Positions 38,301-49,179 of a stretch of 64,000 nt of DNA are shown piece by piece (the first letter of the stretch is position 1; every line of letters begins with the position of its first letter). The stretch is from NCBI RefSeq assembly GCF_040436345.1, contig NC_133220.1, positions 11,043,664 through 11,107,663 on the forward strand, read 5' to 3'. This DNA comes from Pagrus major (taxonomy: Eukaryota; Chordata; Actinopteri; Spariformes; Sparidae). A program made the position numbers and the translations under genes. Below the pieces are notes generated by a model that saw only the letters and a program-made list of their open reading frames with translations, did no database searches and was not told the DNA's origin.

Positions 38301-40240
38301 TGGGTAGGTAGGTCAACCTTCACAATACCTGCCTGCTGTGCATAGAAACATTATCATTAAAAGCAGAGCTTGTAGGACAGAAATACAAAATAATGAGCTG
38401 AAAGATGCAAAAAAAATGCATGTTACACATTAACATTTGACCCATTTTTGAGACAGAAATATGGATTAGTGCCAGCTTTAGATACTTCTATATGGAACAA
38501 ACAACTCATGAAGACAGTTTACTGAAAAAATGTATAAAAGAGTGTTTTTCACCGCAGTCGACACAGCAAAGTCCTGATTCTTTAATAAATATGTCATCAT
38601 GTCTTGGTAATTAATCCCATCTAATAAGCTTCCTGCATTCCTGATAGGGTGAGTAAACACAGATGACTGATCTTCTATTAATTTAAATGCTGCAAAAGCA
38701 ACTTTAATCTCCTCATGAGGCCACAGCATCTCAGCCTATTCTTGCCTCTCCACAAACCAGAACAAGACAGGCTGAACTGCAGGTGTCCCTTGCCAGCAGT
38801 GAAGAGGATGATTAACAGCGCTGGGTAACTCGAAGGCACGTTTTCATTTCCCCCTGGTTAAAAATACATTGAAGAAGGACTTGTGTTCCAGTCCAGAGGA
38901 GACAGAGGGAACAAAACCAGTCAGCAGTTCTGAGGCAGAGCACCTGGAGCTGTTGGCTGCGTGCTATCAGGCCAGCAGGAGTGAGGTCGTCGTCGCTCAG
39001 CGTGTACAACTGAACATTCAGCAAAGAAGGGTCACATTGAAGGAAGGGTTAAATCACTTTAAAATGATCCTGTGTGGACGGTCATATTATATGTTAGCCT
39101 TCTGTTTCCTCTTCTAATGTTGTGTTTACCTTCCTAAAGTGTTTTGTTAGGTCTCACGACACATTTGTGGAAGAAATGAGCCTTTGTTTACACAAATCAG
39201 ATGCGGTTTTTGTCAAGTTTGACATTTAAATCACTGTCATCAAGAACAAGATAATAGACTTCACCAAACAAATGCTTTTCAAAATACCTGTACAGTATAT
39301 TATGAATACGAGTGCCAGATTAGGTTTTAGGAAATCGCTCTGTGAGTATTTTGGGGTTTGTTTGGGGAATGCACAGGGCTGGCTCTTATTAAGGCCTTGA
39401 GACAACGTGAGCTTTCATGTGATCCTACAAAAGCGTACGGCAAAGCGAATTTCAAGTAACCTTCATGTCCATTTTTGTGCTTCTTCAAAGTCATGCAAAT
39501 TCTAAGTAAGATGAGTTTTTTTTAGCACTCTGGCTCACAAACTGTAATTCGCTTTGTCTCCTGGGACACAGAAGAATTATGGGTCAGACTAAAAGCCTTT
39601 TTTTTAGCCTTTTTAAGGTAGTCTCCTGACCGGTCACATGGCCAAATCTGGGACTAAACACTCTATAAAAATAGAAGTTATGCGTTATTTTGTGTGGTGG
39701 TGTTTGGTGGGTCGTGTTTACCAGTAGCTCTTATAGAATCAGGATGAATCATGAAGTGTTAAGCTAATAAAACAAAATGAATAGTGTTGGTATGTTTTTG
39801 AGTTGTTAAAGATGACTCACAGTCTTATTACAGTCCAGGCAGTCAGAACAAATAAATAATTATAAAGGCGCAATAATATGTTCAGTCTTCAGACTTAAAG
39901 TCTCACAAGGGACTGAATATTATCAGCTCAGTAGTAAACTCTTCTCCAACTGTAATAACTGTGTTGATCCACATGAGGGCAGTACTGAGCTGTGTTCAGA
40001 ATGAGCAGCACAGCTCAGCTGAACTCAAGCATGATTAATCCTACAGTTCAGCAGCAATATGACATCAATTAAACTTCTTAATGTTGCAAAAAGTAGTTTA
40101 TAATTACTGCCCTTTTTTTTTATTGATTTACATTAGTAAATGGCAATGCTAGCGCTCACTCCAATTAGACCTGAAATTAGTGTTTGTTTAATAGATGTAC
40201 ACAACAATTGTGATCATTAATGAATCATTTTGAGTTGTTT
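38300..40240. other. Intergenic, nothing recognised
   Basis: AT-rich sequence downstream of kcna3. No reading frame with recognisable content, no clear repeat. Confidence 0.4.
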
Positions 40241-40244
40241 TAAA

Positions 40245-40580
40245 AGGGGCACTATTTAGTTTTGGAGAAGAAAATCAGACCCAGAATTTCTTTCTTTTCC
40301 ATAACAGAATAAACAAGCTGTTCTCAGAGGAGAATAAGGTCCCCAGAACACTGTCTGAAGCTAGAGAGGTGGCAGGGTCCGCCACATATAAACAAAGTAA
40401 AACAGTATGAAATTGTGTTGTCCTTTATAGTCAGTTGTTTGTTTAGTTTGTTTGTTTGATTTGTTTTCTGAAGCCAGTATGTAGAAGCTGTATTTGCGTT
40501 TTATAAGTTGGAAAATGACTGAAATAAACTAAAGTCAGTGAAGATCTTTCTCTTCTGATCTTCCCCAAATCTACAAAGTG
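40245..40580 (-). mobile_element. Short TIR element, family A, copy 2 (inverted)
   Basis: Left end AAGGGGCACTATTTAGTTTT, right end TCTACAAAGTGCATCTTC, which read as terminal inverted repeats. The shared core appears as reverse complement (GGTCCCCAGAACACTG; GGCAGGGTCCGCCACATA). Confidence 0.65.
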
Positions 40581-40594
40581 CATCTTCAAAGCAA

Positions 40595-40850
40595 AAATGC
40601 CCCAATTTTTTCTGGGTCCAGTGTCTCCAATATGAATATTTGCTGCATTTCTTAGTTTTAAATCATTGTAAAGTGAATACTCTTGGATTTTGGATTATCA
40701 ATTGAACAAACGAAGATATTTGAATATGTCAGTTTGGACTCCGGGGACTTACAGCAGGCATTCTTCACTGTTTTATGACAGTTTTTAGATTAAAAAATGA
40801 ATCAGTAATTGAGAAAATAATCAACATTAGTCGCAGCCCGAAGAATAACA
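40595..40850. repeat. Dispersed repeat family D
   Basis: Contains TCTTGGATTTTGGATTATCA and ends AATTGAGAAAATAATCAACA...GTCGCAGCCC. It sits between two family A elements. Confidence 0.45.
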
Positions 40851-40921
40851 AAAGTAAGTGTATTCTTGGAAAAACTCTAATCCATATTTCAAGTCTTGAG
40901 TAGTAATCAGAGCCCTGTAAT

Positions 40922-41610
40922 TAAAGGTGCACTATGTAGTTTTTGGGGAAGAAATTTTAATCAGAAGAGAAAGATCTTAATGCTGAAACAAACTAAATAA
41001 ACAAACTCTTTGTTTTCATGACTGAATTAACTGAATAAGCAAACTGACCTTAAAGAGGTCATGTAATGCTAATTTATTTACATTATTTTTCTCATATGGT
41101 GCATTGGTGAAGCACCCCTTTACACACTGTGTCTTGAACGCTTCGTTTTAGCTACAGAGTGAGACATCTCGCTTCTGTTCAAACTTTGGTGAGAGTTGCA
41201 CATGTGCATTACTTAACAAGCAGGATGTAGCCAATCAGAGGCAGAGTAGGACGGGTCATGACGAGCAAAGTAGTGTGATCTAAAATAACGCTGCTACAGC
41301 AGTAGCACCTGAATGTCTGCTGATTGACTGGAGTGTATATTTTTATAATAAATATATAAAAATATATATTTATATAACACCTGTTACATAGTGATGCACA
41401 TTATGAAAGTAGAGGCTCGACTCGAAACTAGAAAGGTGGCAGGGTCATATAAACAAACAGTGTTCTGGGGACCTTATTTCCTCTGCAAACAGCTGTTTAT
41501 TCAGTGTTTATTTCAATTTTTTCTGAGTTTGTATTATTACCTCATGAATATCGTAAATAGTGCATTGTGAGTTTGAATTTCTTCTACAGAACTACATGGA
41601 GCCCCTTTAA
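40922..41610 (+). mobile_element. Family A element, copy 3, split by a nested repeat
   Basis: Starts TTAAAGGTGCACTATGTAG and ends near 41610 with the complementary terminus (ACTACATGGAGCCCCTTTAA). The core breaks after AACTGACCTTAAA (about 41056) and resumes at about 41427 (CTAGAAAGGTGGCAGGGTC). The roughly 370-nt interruption is a different dispersed fish repeat (with CATATGGTGCATTGGTGAAG). Insertion order is therefore clear. Confidence 0.6.
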
Positions 41611-42323
41611 TTTCTCAATGGAGCCTTTTGAGTTTGTTTGCGACACTTCGGCTCTGAGCCACTTTGTGCTGAAAGCAACACATGTGAGTGTCTGCTGGAG
41701 GGGATGAAAGGTAGCTGACGTCAGAACCTAGTTGGCATGCCAACTCAGAGAAAGGAGCTGACTTCTGAAAACCAGAGCGGCTCAGGAGGTCTTAGTGGAA
41801 CAAAAGCGAGGCTGCGGCAGCTTTTCATAATTTTTAAAACCATATTTCTACGCGTCTGCCATCCAGCTGCCTGAAGATTAACTTTGCCTTGTGGACTAAT
41901 AGTGCTGATTGATATTAGTTTAACCACTTTTAAGAATTGATTATCATTAATAAATAGTTAATTAGTTAATATTAAAAACATGCATCTGCAGTGTTGACCT
42001 CTTTCCCCCCCTCCAGACACACACAGGTGATGGTGGTTGGAAAGTCTTTGTGAGAAAGCAACACAATCCCATGGCAACATTAGAGGGGGGTTACCCAGGA
42101 AACCACCGTCGTCATGGAGACTGCATCCGAGGAGGCGGGACGTGCTTGCAACGTTGTGCACGTGCTGCCTCCTTTCCTCCTGTTGTCATCGAACCTCACG
42201 CACACACTCAGACACACAGTTGTCACACTTCTCGTGTCACACACACGCACCCTCCTGCTCGCTTTGGATGCAATTAGAAATGATGTGTGATGTTTAGCCG
42301 AAGGTTATGATGAGATGTTTTGT

Positions 42324-42340
42324 TTTATTTGCGTTTTATT
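42324..42340 (-). terminator. Tandem poly(A) signals for kcna3
   Basis: Two AATAAA hexamers on the minus strand (42340-42335 and 42329-42324) lie about 645-660 nt past the kcna3 stop. Sequence further downstream on that strand (about 42150-42260) is GT-rich, as expected of a cleavage downstream element. This predicts a compact 3'UTR of about 0.67 kb. Confidence 0.5.
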
Positions 42341-42714
42341 TAATATAGGCTATATAGGCAGTTCTGGAATAAAAATACAATTTTACGAAAAAGCTCGACT
42401 CATAAGTTCATGATAAGCGTTTTTCCATCTACACCACTCAGCGTGCTATTACCTGAATATTAATCTGAACAAGACTCAGAGTCCAACATCTCGACAGGTT
42501 ATGATATTAAATATAACCTAAAACAGGCATTCGGCTATATAGATTACCATAGTCTATTCATTACATTACTGGACAATGAAACTTTTTCTCTCCACGAAGC
42601 ACAAAGACGTCGGCGGGTAGATGCAATACAGTCGACTATGCTACACGTGTATCCCAATCATCAACAACTTTCGCATTAACATCAAGATATGTGGGCATCG
42701 AGTGGCGCTATACC

Positions 42715-42874
42715 CTGCGTAAATATCTGTTTTAACAAGCCAGAACTTTAAATTAAATGTTTTGTTTCTCATATTAATACTTCTTCATCTCTGAGAAATA
42801 CTCGAAATATATGAACAAGCAGAGTCATACTTCTCTTTTGCTTCAATGACTTGTTAAAACGGACATTTACGCAG
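42715..42874. repeat. 25-nt inverted repeat with 110-nt loop in the kcna3 3'UTR
   Basis: Arms 42715-42739 and 42850-42874 are reverse complements at 23 of 25 positions (CTGCGTAAAT...TTTTAACAAG). In the kcna3 transcript they would form a stem with one G:U and one mismatch, 108-267 nt after the stop codon and before the predicted poly(A) site. It may be a small MITE remnant or an RNA structure. Confidence 0.7.
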
Positions 42875-42981
42875 CGCTCATCCACAGATATGGACTGACA
42901 CGTTACGATTGGCTATATATAAAAATAATATTATAGCTACTATGTCTTCATGCTCCATAAATGATCCGCTCTGGAGTTCAT

Positions 42982-44532
42982 TTACACGTCTGTGAAGATC
43001 TTTTTGATGTTCACGCAGTTCTGGTTGTTCTCGGTGGTGAAGTTGGGCTGCTTGAACGCGCTGTTGATGCCCTCCTCTATCACCATGTACTCAGACTTGC
43101 TGAGGGACGAGGAGCTGCACGACCTCCTCAGCTCCTCAGAGGGGAGGTGCTCACAGCTGCTAGTGTGCACGTACTGTGGCGTCTCCTCCCCGTCAGTCTC
43201 CCTGTGGTAGAAGTAGTTGAAATTGGACACAATCACTGGCACGGGTAAGGCAATGGTCAGCACGCCTGCTATTGCGCACAGCGACCCCACTATTTTCCCA
43301 CCTATGGTCACCGGATGCATGTCTCCGTATCCGACTGTGGTCATGGTGACCACTGCCCACCAAAACGCATCTGGGATGCTGGTGAAACTGGACCTGGGGT
43401 CGTCTGCTTCTGCAAAGTAAACCGCGCTGGAGAAGAGAATAACTCCGATGAAAAGGAAAAATATGAGCAAGCCGAGCTCCCTCATGCTGGCCTTGAGGGT
43501 CTGTCCCAATATCTGAAGTCCCTTTGAGTGTCGTGACAGCTTAAAAATGCGAAAGACCCTCACTAGTCTGATCACCCTCAGGATGGCGAGGGACATCGCC
43601 TGCTGGCTGTTGTTGGTCTCCCTCTCGGCCAGCTCGGTCCCCAAAGTGATAAAGTAGGGGATGATGGCAACGATGTCAATGATATTCATGATGTTTTTGG
43701 AGAAGGTAGTTTTGCTTGGACAGGCGAAGAACCTGACCAGCAGCTCGAAGGAGAACCAGATGATGCACAGAGTCTCTATGACAAAGAAGGGGTCTGTGAA
43801 TGGGCTGTGCACATGTGGAGCGGTGCCGTTCACCGCGGGAGCCACTGTGGCTTCCCTGTCGTCCCGAAACTCGGGCAGAGTCTCCATGCAGAAAATAACA
43901 ATAGAAATCAAAATAACAAGCACTGAGACGATGGCTATTCCCCTCGCTGGCCCCGAGCTCTCAGGGTACTCAAACAGAAGCCAAACCTGCTTTTGGAAAT
44001 CATGTTTGGGCAGGATGCGCTCCTCTTCTTTTATAAACCCCTCATCATCACGGAATTTCTCCATGGCCTCCTCTCCGAGTTGATAAAACCTGATCTCCTC
44101 GGAGAAAATATCAATGGGCACGTTAACAGGTCTCCGGATGCGCCCCCCTGACTGGTAGTAGTACAGGATGGCATCAAAGCTGGGTCTGTTCCTGTCAAAG
44201 AAGTACTCGTTCCTCAGTGGGTCAAAGTAGCGCATCCTTTTCCTCGGGTCCCCCAGCAGCGTCTCTGGGAACTGGTTGAAAGTTTTGAGTTGCGTCTCGA
44301 AGCGTAAACCCGAGATGTTGATCACCACCCTCTCGCAGCATCCCTGGCGGCTGAGCTCGTATCGATCCACCGACAGGTGAGGCGCCGAGAGCACGGCGGA
44401 CTCCTCCAGCATGTTTTCCACCGTCATGACGCCCTCCTGCACCTCGGCATAACCCCGGCTGTCAGTCGCGTTCCTGCCCCTTTGCTTGGCGGACGAGGGC
44501 GGCTGGTTCACACTGTAGGTCTGGTCATCCAT
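42982..44532 (-). CDS. kcna3: Voltage-gated K+ channel, Shaker subfamily, Kv1.3
   Basis: Complete intronless frame of 516 aa encoding Kv1.3, the delayed-rectifier alpha subunit that in mammals sets membrane potential in lymphocytes and some neurons. Parts in order: variable N-terminus with GYAE (27-30) and MTV (36-38), landmarks shared with human KCNA3, which supports this start; T1 (about 68-163); S1 (197-220); S1-S2 loop with sequon N235-G-T; S2 (247-268); S3 (280-298); S3-S4 linker with an extra sequon N307-N-S; S4 (317-339); S5 (353-374); filter TVGYGD (399-404); H406 just outside it; S6 with PVPVIVSNF (430-438). H406 matches the Kv1.3-specific histidine known to govern C-type inactivation and TEA/toxin sensitivity. 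The C-terminus ([22 protein letters not shown]) is typical of Kv1.3 and ends in the PDZ ligand TDV. The start context is only moderate (T at -3, G at +4). Confidence 0.97.
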   Translation of the reverse strand: MDDQTYSVNQPPSSAKQRGRNATDSRGYAEVQEGVMTVENMLEESAVLSAPHLSVDRYELSRQGCCERVVINISGLRFETQLKTFNQFPETLLGDPRKRMRYFDPLRNEYFFDRNRPSFDAILYYYQSGGRIRRPVNVPIDIFSEEIRFYQLGEEAMEKFRDDEGFIKEEERILPKHDFQKQVWLLFEYPESSGPARGIAIVSVLVILISIVIFCMETLPEFRDDREATVAPAVNGTAPHVHSPFTDPFFVIETLCIIWFSFELLVRFFACPSKTTFSKNIMNIIDIVAIIPYFITLGTELAERETNNSQQAMSLAILRVIRLVRVFRIFKLSRHSKGLQILGQTLKASMRELGLLIFFLFIGVILFSSAVYFAEADDPRSSFTSIPDAFWWAVVTMTTVGYGDMHPVTIGGKIVGSLCAIAGVLTIALPVPVIVSNFNYFYHRETDGEETPQYVHTSSCEHLPSEELRRSCSSSSLSKSEYMVIEEGINSAFKQPNFTTENNQNCVNIKKIFTDV

Positions 44533-44694
44533 ACAGGTGGTTTTCGGTCTTGGGGTGCAGAGTGCGCCACGCCTCTCCCAGCCAAAGCCTACAGCTCTGG
44601 AGAGCTGAGGCCGACGCCACTCACATCTCTTCTAACCATCACCCCTCTGCGCGCATCCACACACTGAAGCGCTGCTCTCCCTTCTGCCTTTTTC

Positions 44695-44711
44695 TTTTTT
44701 TTTTTTTTTTT
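44695..44711. repeat. T17 homopolymer upstream of kcna3
   Basis: T run (A run on the kcna3 sense strand) about 165 bp upstream of the kcna3 ATG, in the presumed 5'UTR or promoter. Confidence 0.85.
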
Positions 44712-44933
44712 ACAAACACGTCGACACCCGCCCACGGCGCGCATATGTCTGACATACGTCCACAACCCGCCCAGTCGGAAATTAACTTGACACTTAATGT
44801 CGAGCACAGACCTTCATGGAACAAAAACACTTGAGGATAATGAACCCACACCTGTTAGATTATTTCTCTGAGAGTTTGCACAGATGTTAATGAAGCGCAG
44901 CCCTCATCCGAATTATATCGAGTTAACTTAAAG

Positions 44934-45281
44934 GGGCACTATGTAGTTTTGGAGAAGAAATTCAATCTCAGAATTTTGATATTTACAATATTATTGAAGT
45001 AATAATACAAACTCAGAAATATGTATTTATTCCACAACTGAATAAACAAGCTGTTCTCAGAGGAAAATAAGGTCCCCAGAACACTGTTTGAAGCTAGAAA
45101 GGTGGCAGGGTCCGCCACATATAAACAAAGTAAAACAGTATGAAACCTGCCTTTAAGATCAGTTTGTTTATTCAGTTTATTAAGTCATGAAAACAAACAA
45201 AAAATTTGTTAAAGCATAAAAAAAACCCTTTCTCTTCTGATTACAGTTTCTTTCCAAAAACTACAGACTGCACCTTTAAGA
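44934..45281 (-). mobile_element. Family A element, copy 4 (inverted, best preserved)
   Basis: Left end TTAAAGGGGCACTATGTAG, right end CTACAGACTGCACCTTTAA, so about 20-nt inverted termini with TTAA on both sides. Length about 350 nt, no ORF. It lies about 400 bp upstream of the kcna3 start codon, where it could overlap that gene's 5' region. Confidence 0.7.
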
Positions 45282-45603
45282 AGAAAAGAGCAAAAAAAAC
45301 AAGACATCCAGGAGAAATATGATCTTTTGTGCTGCATGTCTGCAAAAAAACACCTCTGTCACCAGTCATGGCTCCACTTTTCCAACAGAAACTGAGCTGA
45401 TATAATCTTATTTTTCCTGGATTTTAACATCAGCGAGCTGCTGAGAAAGTCAACATGTTCTCCGTCCACACAGGAGGAGTAAAAACAGAACATTTAGTTG
45501 CTACTTCTTTGTTTATGTTCTTCTTTTGTTGTTGCTCTCCATGGTGCTGAAAGCAAGCGTGCACCAGTTTGTCAATCAACGCGCGCTCCCTTCCTGCAAA
45601 TGA

Positions 45604-45624
45604 GCTGCTGCTGCTGCTGCTGCT
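45604..45624. repeat. (CTG)7 trinucleotide repeat
   Basis: Seven CTG units, about 1.1 kb upstream of the kcna3 start. Confidence 0.85.
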
Positions 45625-46484
45625 CTTTGTTATGTGCACACTTCATCATGTGTGCGTTCGTCTAAAGATGCTCCTTCCCGGATGCTGTTATCAGAACACA
45701 GAAGCCTCCCCGGGATCAGTCACCTCATTTCCACTCGACAAAAACCGCCATGTGGTGACAGGATCGCCTCAAAGAAGCGTTTGCCTTTCGAACAGCTGTG
45801 ATTAATGATGAAAATGCAAAAATCAGTGTTGTTTGTAATTCATACTGACAGGCTTCATCAAAGGCGTCTGTCACTGTCCGTGGTTATAGGAGCAAGTGCA
45901 CGGGGTTAATGAGTTCAAATGGGATACAAAGCCTGATGCACAATCTGCTCTTTTTATATTTTTATTGTGTCAGTCTGGGTTTTTAATTTCAACATGTCAA
46001 AGCCAAAGGAAGAGCTGATCCTCTCTTCCATCCATATATGGCGACATCTAGTACTCGACTATGAACATACTCAGAAAATCCTCTTAAAGCAGATGACACT
46101 GATCTAACAGACTTATTGACCTCTTTTGCGCTGTCTGAAAAAAAATTAGTTCTAGGGCATGGGAAAACCTCCTGCTCTGTTTATAAACAGAAAAGCAGAC
46201 GTCTGTAGTGAAATAAAAAAAGACGTAATGCATTTTGTAAGCCTGTGGTTAAAAATATCAAGACTAAAAAAGTAACTTTATTTCACTTAGCTGCTTCATT
46301 CATAGCTGAGAAACCATTAAACTGGAAACACTTAGTTAAAGCTGCTGTGAGGATTATTTTCTTATTAAATCGAGTGTTAAATAGCTTTATATTCCAACAG
46401 TAACCACATAAGAGAAAAGAAATGCTATCCCTGCCAACTTTATCCAATCAGGACAGGACAGAGACGTTTTGGTATCTACACCAG

Positions 46485-46900
46485 CTACCAGTTACAGCCA
46501 AGCCCCCAGGATGAGCGCCAGGCTCTGAAGCCAACTTCCATAGTGACCAAACTGTGTAGTTACATCGTCACATGATGCACTGCAGCCCAAAAATACTTTG
46601 TTTCCGTGAGCTTACATTGAAAGAAGCGTCTGGAAACGGTGGATACATTTTTTTGAGCATCACAACTCCCACAAAATGACTTGTTTCACTGTGCGAATTT
46701 CAGCCATTCAGTCCAATAAAATTTGGAAAGTCTTGAAGAGCACCTCCAAGGCTGTGTCCAGATTTAATGTAACGTCCTTGGTTCCAGCGCTCCCAGTGAC
46801 TGCTTGTACATAAGAATGCAGTTCCTCGAATGGCCACTTGACGCTGGCTCCAAAAGCGAGTCCACCACCGTAAGAGCCCATGTTAAAATGCCCAAACATG
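46485..46900. repeat. Dispersed fish repeat
   Basis: Contains AAGCCAACTTCCATAGTGAC, GCGCTCCCAGTGACTGCTTG, GACGCTGGCTCCAAAAGCGA and CCCATGTTAAAATGCCCAA, strings I recall together in one teleost repeat. The 63-codon open frame on its minus strand is not gene-like. Confidence 0.5.
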
Positions 46901-46989
46901 AATTTTAGCCCGGTACATGACTGCTGTACAGGGGTGGGGGATTTTTATATAACTCACTTGTTTAGATTATAATGAGGATTTAAATTATG

Positions 46990-47505
46990 CATAATCTGCT
47001 GGGGAGCTCTGGAGGAGACAGCCGTGGGCAGAGCCTGGAGCTTCTGGAGGAATAAACCCCAGAGTCGGGGAGAGCACAGAGTTTGTTTTCTAAACTCTTT
47101 GCCAAGCGATGAAAAACACTTAAAGAAAAGAAAGAGGCAAAGAGAGCTAATTTCTCTGTTCATGACACCTGTACAAGATTGCATTTTTGGCCACTTCAAG
47201 TGACAGCAAACTGCAAGCTGTCTGCTAGGCTTCATCTCAGATAATTAGAGTCACTGATCTTCACTTCTTGGCCATGTTTGTAGTGTTGATGCCTTTAGGG
47301 GACATTTTAATACAAATAAATATGGCTTGAAATGCAGTTAACTGGACTGACAGACCGGAGTGGAGGGACAGACGGCGGTGTTTTGTATAATCGAGCTGCT
47401 AATATTAATCGGCAGACAGCTGCTGGAGCTGGTGAGCTCTGGATCAGACAGCCATGGGCAGGGGCCAGAGTTTCTGGAGGAATAAACACCAGACTCGAGG
47501 AGAGG
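46990..47505. repeat. Direct duplication of about 85 bp, spaced about 420 bp
   Basis: Segments 46990-47076 and 47404-47505 share GAGCTCTGG, GACAGCC.TGGGCAG and TTCTGGAGGAATAAAC.CCAGA in order. Non-coding. Confidence 0.65.
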
Positions 47506-47823
47506 GGATTCAAAATTGGATTTATCTTCACTCTCGCTGCTCAACCTATCAGTCGCACAATTGACAGCAACTCTTCAATTATTTATTCTGTACCTTTCTC
47601 TCACTATACATTGATCTGAGTGCTATTTAAAAGACTTCTCTACACTACCACACAGCAGCAAAGCTAAAAAAACAACAATCGTCGTGTTAACTCCTCCTCA
47701 GGATGTGTCAGATTCTCAGGCAGAATACCGAGGACATGATTTGTGTGGCCCTGTCCCTGAGACTTAAGTGAAAATATTGGCTAAAAATATCTTGAATTAC
47801 ACAATCAGGGAAGTATGACGTGA

Positions 47824-47824
<1 letters not shown>

Positions 47825-47855
<31 letters not shown>
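47825..47855. repeat. (AC)n microsatellite
   Basis: About 15 uninterrupted AC units. Confidence 0.9.
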
Positions 47856-47856
<1 letters not shown>

Positions 47857-48254
47857 AAGAAAATGTGCTGAAACAAAATCTAACCTAAGACGTGCTGAAT
47901 GCTGTTAACGCCACAGTGCTGACGACAGTGTTTTCATAATCTCACAGTTGTTCAGATTAATTAAAAAACAGTGTGAAACTCAAAAAAGATGACTTTTTAT
48001 AAACTTCGAAATGTTTACGACTTACATGTTTATACGCTGCATACAGTTTCTTTTGATTATCATTTATTTCATTTCTTTTTTTCTCTATGTTTATTTAGTT
48101 GAGAGGGACGAGGTGTTGGAGGGAGAACAGGGTGAAGTGTTTGCTGTGTGTCATGTAACAGGGACGTGCTGTTAAATCTGATGTAATTTGCAAACTGAAA
48201 ACCAATGAATATATTAATTATATAAAAAATGTTTATAACTTATTATCACCGGGG

Positions 48255-48585
48255 TTAAATATGTGTGAGAGTCAGATATGTGACTCAAGTCTTTTGGTGC
48301 AAGTCTCAAGCGAGCCCCAAGTCATTTTTTACTGAGCAAGACAAGCAACTTCCCCACAAGATACTGGAGTCTTATCTTCAGTCTTCAGTCTTTATAAAGA
48401 GAAAAGACAAGGTTTTATTACCTGTCAATTAATGTTGTCGGACAATTTATCTAGCCTGTTCAAAAAGAATGACAATTAATCGGATATAAAAGCCAAGTCA
48501 CGAGTCTTTAACTTCCAAGTCCAAGTCGAGTCTCAAGTCATTTTCCGTCAAGTCAAGTTGCAAGTCGTCAAAAACACTCCTCTGT
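48255..48585. repeat. CAAGTC-rich dispersed repeat
   Basis: Begins ATGTGACTCAAGTCTTTTGG and ends with many near-tandem AAGTC words (CCAAGTCCAAGTCGAGTCTC; GTCAAGTCAAGTTGCAAGTC). I recall this family as common in fish. Confidence 0.55.
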
Positions 48586-48984
48586 CATTTGCCTCGGTGC
48601 ATAACTTCTCACTCCAGTTTTGTTTCCATCTCGTCCCCACTTGGCAGCCCAGAGGTGGCGTGACCTTTTCCTTCCTCAGTCAGATCTGAGCCTCTTGTTA
48701 TTTTCGACACGAGATGAAACTCGACCTCTTCGTAGTCCAAAAGGTGAATACAAAACTGCAAACCCTCGGCCCTGACGTGCAATTAAAATAGCCTAGGATG
48801 AAAAATCACCGCAGTGTTCTTATAAGACAACGAGAACGATGGCAGATCATCGAGTTAAAACATCTGAAATAAAACAAACAAAATAGAGAAAGTTGTTGTA
48901 TCAATCCCGCCTGTTACACCTGAGTGAGAGAGCACCTTGACCTCTGACCTCCAACCCCACAGACCCCTGACCTGAACCAGGGTT

Positions 48985-49150
48985 CATATTACAGCTGAAA
49001 CAAAGTACTTTTGATACTTATAAGTACATCTAATATCAGATAAGGTAAGTACTTTTTACATGGGTGACTTTCACTTTTACACAAGTACTATTTTAACGTG
49101 ATGCCTTTACTTTTACTCATGACTTTTGTTACTTTTTACAACAATGACAA
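48985..49150. repeat. Dispersed repeat family E, partial
   Basis: Contains AGTACTTTTGATACTTATAA, GTGACTTTCACTTTTACACA and GCCTTTACTTTTACTCATGA, similar to the right half of the copy at 9945-10250. Confidence 0.5.
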
Positions 49151-49179
49151 ACACAAACACATGATTAACAGCTTAAAAT

